A stretch of 64,000 nucleotides of DNA from Aldrovandia affinis (taxonomy: Eukaryota; Chordata; Actinopteri; Notacanthiformes; Halosauridae), in the NCBI GenBank assembly GCA_029706075.1, contig JAINUG010000002.1:1126314-1190313 (forward strand), given 5' to 3'. Numbering within the stretch: the stretch's first letter is position 1; each line of letters begins with the position of its first letter. The translations under genes and the position numbers were made by a program. This document shows positions 62,526-64,000 of this stretch, piece by piece. The notes below the pieces were generated by a model. That model had not been told where the DNA came from. It did no database searches and saw only the letters and a program-made list of their open reading frames with translations.

Positions 62526-63486
62526 AAAGGGGGGAGATAAATACATAAGTAGCTGCCTGCCATCACCTGTCAACCTAGTTATGTGTTTAGTTATGATTTA
62601 TCTGAGTGAATGTGTATTCCTGTACATTTATTAGGTTTCATTTTTAATATTCATTTTGTATTTTCTTTTAGTAATTAATTCAAAACACACAAGCTGGAAA
62701 ACTACCATGACGGAACATATAGCTGGTTAGCTAACTAACAAGACAGATTTGCAACAATTGCTACATGAGATTTGCAATGAGATTCCCCATTGTGAGGTGG
62801 GTAAATAAAAGCAAACATGTAAAAACGTGTAGAGTGTTTTTCCAAAAATCACTCATTCCACTTTTGGTCAAGGGACTTGAGTGAGTTTTGGAAAAACACT
62901 CCTCAATTATATTCTGCATATAGCTAAGAATAATTTTGCACTGCCTAAGAATGTTAATTAGCTACCTTTTCTTCACAAATAGTGCTAGCTCTTACTTTTT
63001 AAACAACATTATGCTAATGCTATATTTATGCACAGAATTTAAATTTAAATGTGCTAGCCCCCTTCCATTTTAATATTAATGACAATATATATGAAAGGAC
63101 ATAACAAAGTTCACTGTAGCACCAAGTGTAGTGTTAAAACAGAGTCCATCTGAACGGAGCTTTACAACAGCTACATTCTCATAGCTGTTACTCGTGGTTG
63201 TATCAGATGTTTGTGAGTGGCCCAGATCGAGACCAAGGAAATAAAAATAAAAGGTGTGTGGTTGCTGGTAGAATTCCAATTGGCTCGTCGCGCACATAAT
63301 TGAAATCTACCCAATGAGAAAATACAACAGTGGAGCATTACGTGTTTTCCTTCACAATTTCCTCGAATAAAGGTCAAAGTACAGTCCGCAGAAAGAACTG
63401 AAAAAAACGACTCAAGTACATGTAGCACATCTTCGTAGGACAATACAACCCACCTCTGCTTATTGCAATATATATTATCTGTATTT

Positions 63487-63527
63487 CATTGAACTGAACT
63501 GAACTGAACTGAACTGAACTGAATAGA
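63487..63527. repeat. (GAACT)n short tandem repeat
   Basis: Five to six GAACT units after TATTTCATT; possibly another retroelement tail. Confidence 0.85.
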
Positions 63528-64000
63528 AAAATTAGGAAATTGTAAGTTTTAAGAGTGCAATATATACAGCAGTCATCATGAGAATATTAAGAAAGACCAA
63601 GTTACATGCAGTTGACCTGAAAAAATACACTACACTAACGCGTGACATGAATTATACTATCAATGAGTTTATCCAGGACATCGGTTAATACGACTGAATA
63701 CTTGTAGTGAGAGGGTAGCCTAATTTCACTTCCTGAATCACAATGACGCACGCTGTCGCCCTGGCCAGGAGAGCAGGTGTCTGCGCTGCCAGAACCCCAA
63801 TGGGTCACACCCGGAGAGATTCACACCTGCGACCAGAGCCCATTGGGAATATCTCCATTTGGGTCAGAGGCTAGAGGCAGAATTACAGCACAACTGCACT
63901 CAAGAGTACTACCTACAGCACAACAACGCATTGAAAAAAGACACAAACACTGTTACGGATGCAGAAGTGGTCAATACATCATCATTTGACAGCCAAAAGC

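Larger units (their letters stand above)
48480..64000 (-). other. stk32c: Probable stk32c intron 1 (or upstream region)
   Basis: No exon encoding the STK32C N-terminus ending (F)D(D/E)(K/N)E(D/E) before a donor was found here. The interval contains repeats: SINE-like fragments, a MITE-like element, two Tc1-like elements, a V-SINE and several microsatellites. 50640-53900 and 58860-61020 are mostly unique sequence with no gene recognised. Confidence 0.45.

Noticed and set aside
48500-64000. Search for stk32c exon 1
   Set aside because: No minus-strand sequence encoding the expected acidic end before a GT donor in the right phase was found; presumed outside the window.

Overview
The window looks like nuclear DNA of a ray-finned fish. 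Two vertebrate multi-exon genes can be followed exon by exon with canonical GT/AG junctions and matching phases: stk32c (a YANK-family serine/threonine kinase) and plac9 (a small secreted coiled-coil protein). The rest carries tRNA-derived SINEs with a V-SINE-like core, Tc1/mariner elements, and abundant CA/TG, GA and AT microsatellites and minisatellites. The species cannot be named from this sequence. Family comparisons are from memory; no database search was possible.

Layout. 1-3360, minus strand: two exons of one apparent gene that runs off the left edge. A proline-rich exon ending in a membrane-helix-like segment splices in phase to an exon that ends in what looks like the start of a threonine dehydratase-like PLP-enzyme domain. 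7146-12144, plus strand: three coding exons of plac9 (100 codons, signal peptide plus coiled coil). 13165-48479, minus strand: stk32c exons 2-12 and a probable 2.8-kb 3'UTR, convergent with plac9. Exon 1 of stk32c (the variable N-terminus) was not found and probably lies beyond 64000. 48480-64000 would then be intron 1, holding repeats, a MITE-like element and two decayed Tc1-like transposons.

The stk32c kinase domain is complete from its glycine loop onward (catalytic Lys, HRD, the DFN variant of DFG, APE) except for one homopolymer in exon 3. That run has 9 T where 7 (or 10) would keep frame, so it is either a sequence error or a real lesion. Several stk32c exons lie beside tandem repeats. 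The most notable are a 50-bp tandem array that copies the exon 4 end with its splice donor, a 1-kb array rich in GGTGAG donor-like motifs just upstream of exon 9, and a minisatellite starting 8 bp inside the intron after exon 2.

No bacterial operons, CRISPR arrays, rRNA genes or free-standing tRNA genes were seen; the tRNA-like sequences belong to SINEs. No endogenous retrovirus or Polinton was recognised. I saw no convincing new biological system. The best leads are the repeats next to splice sites in stk32c and the apparent membrane-anchored dehydratase.
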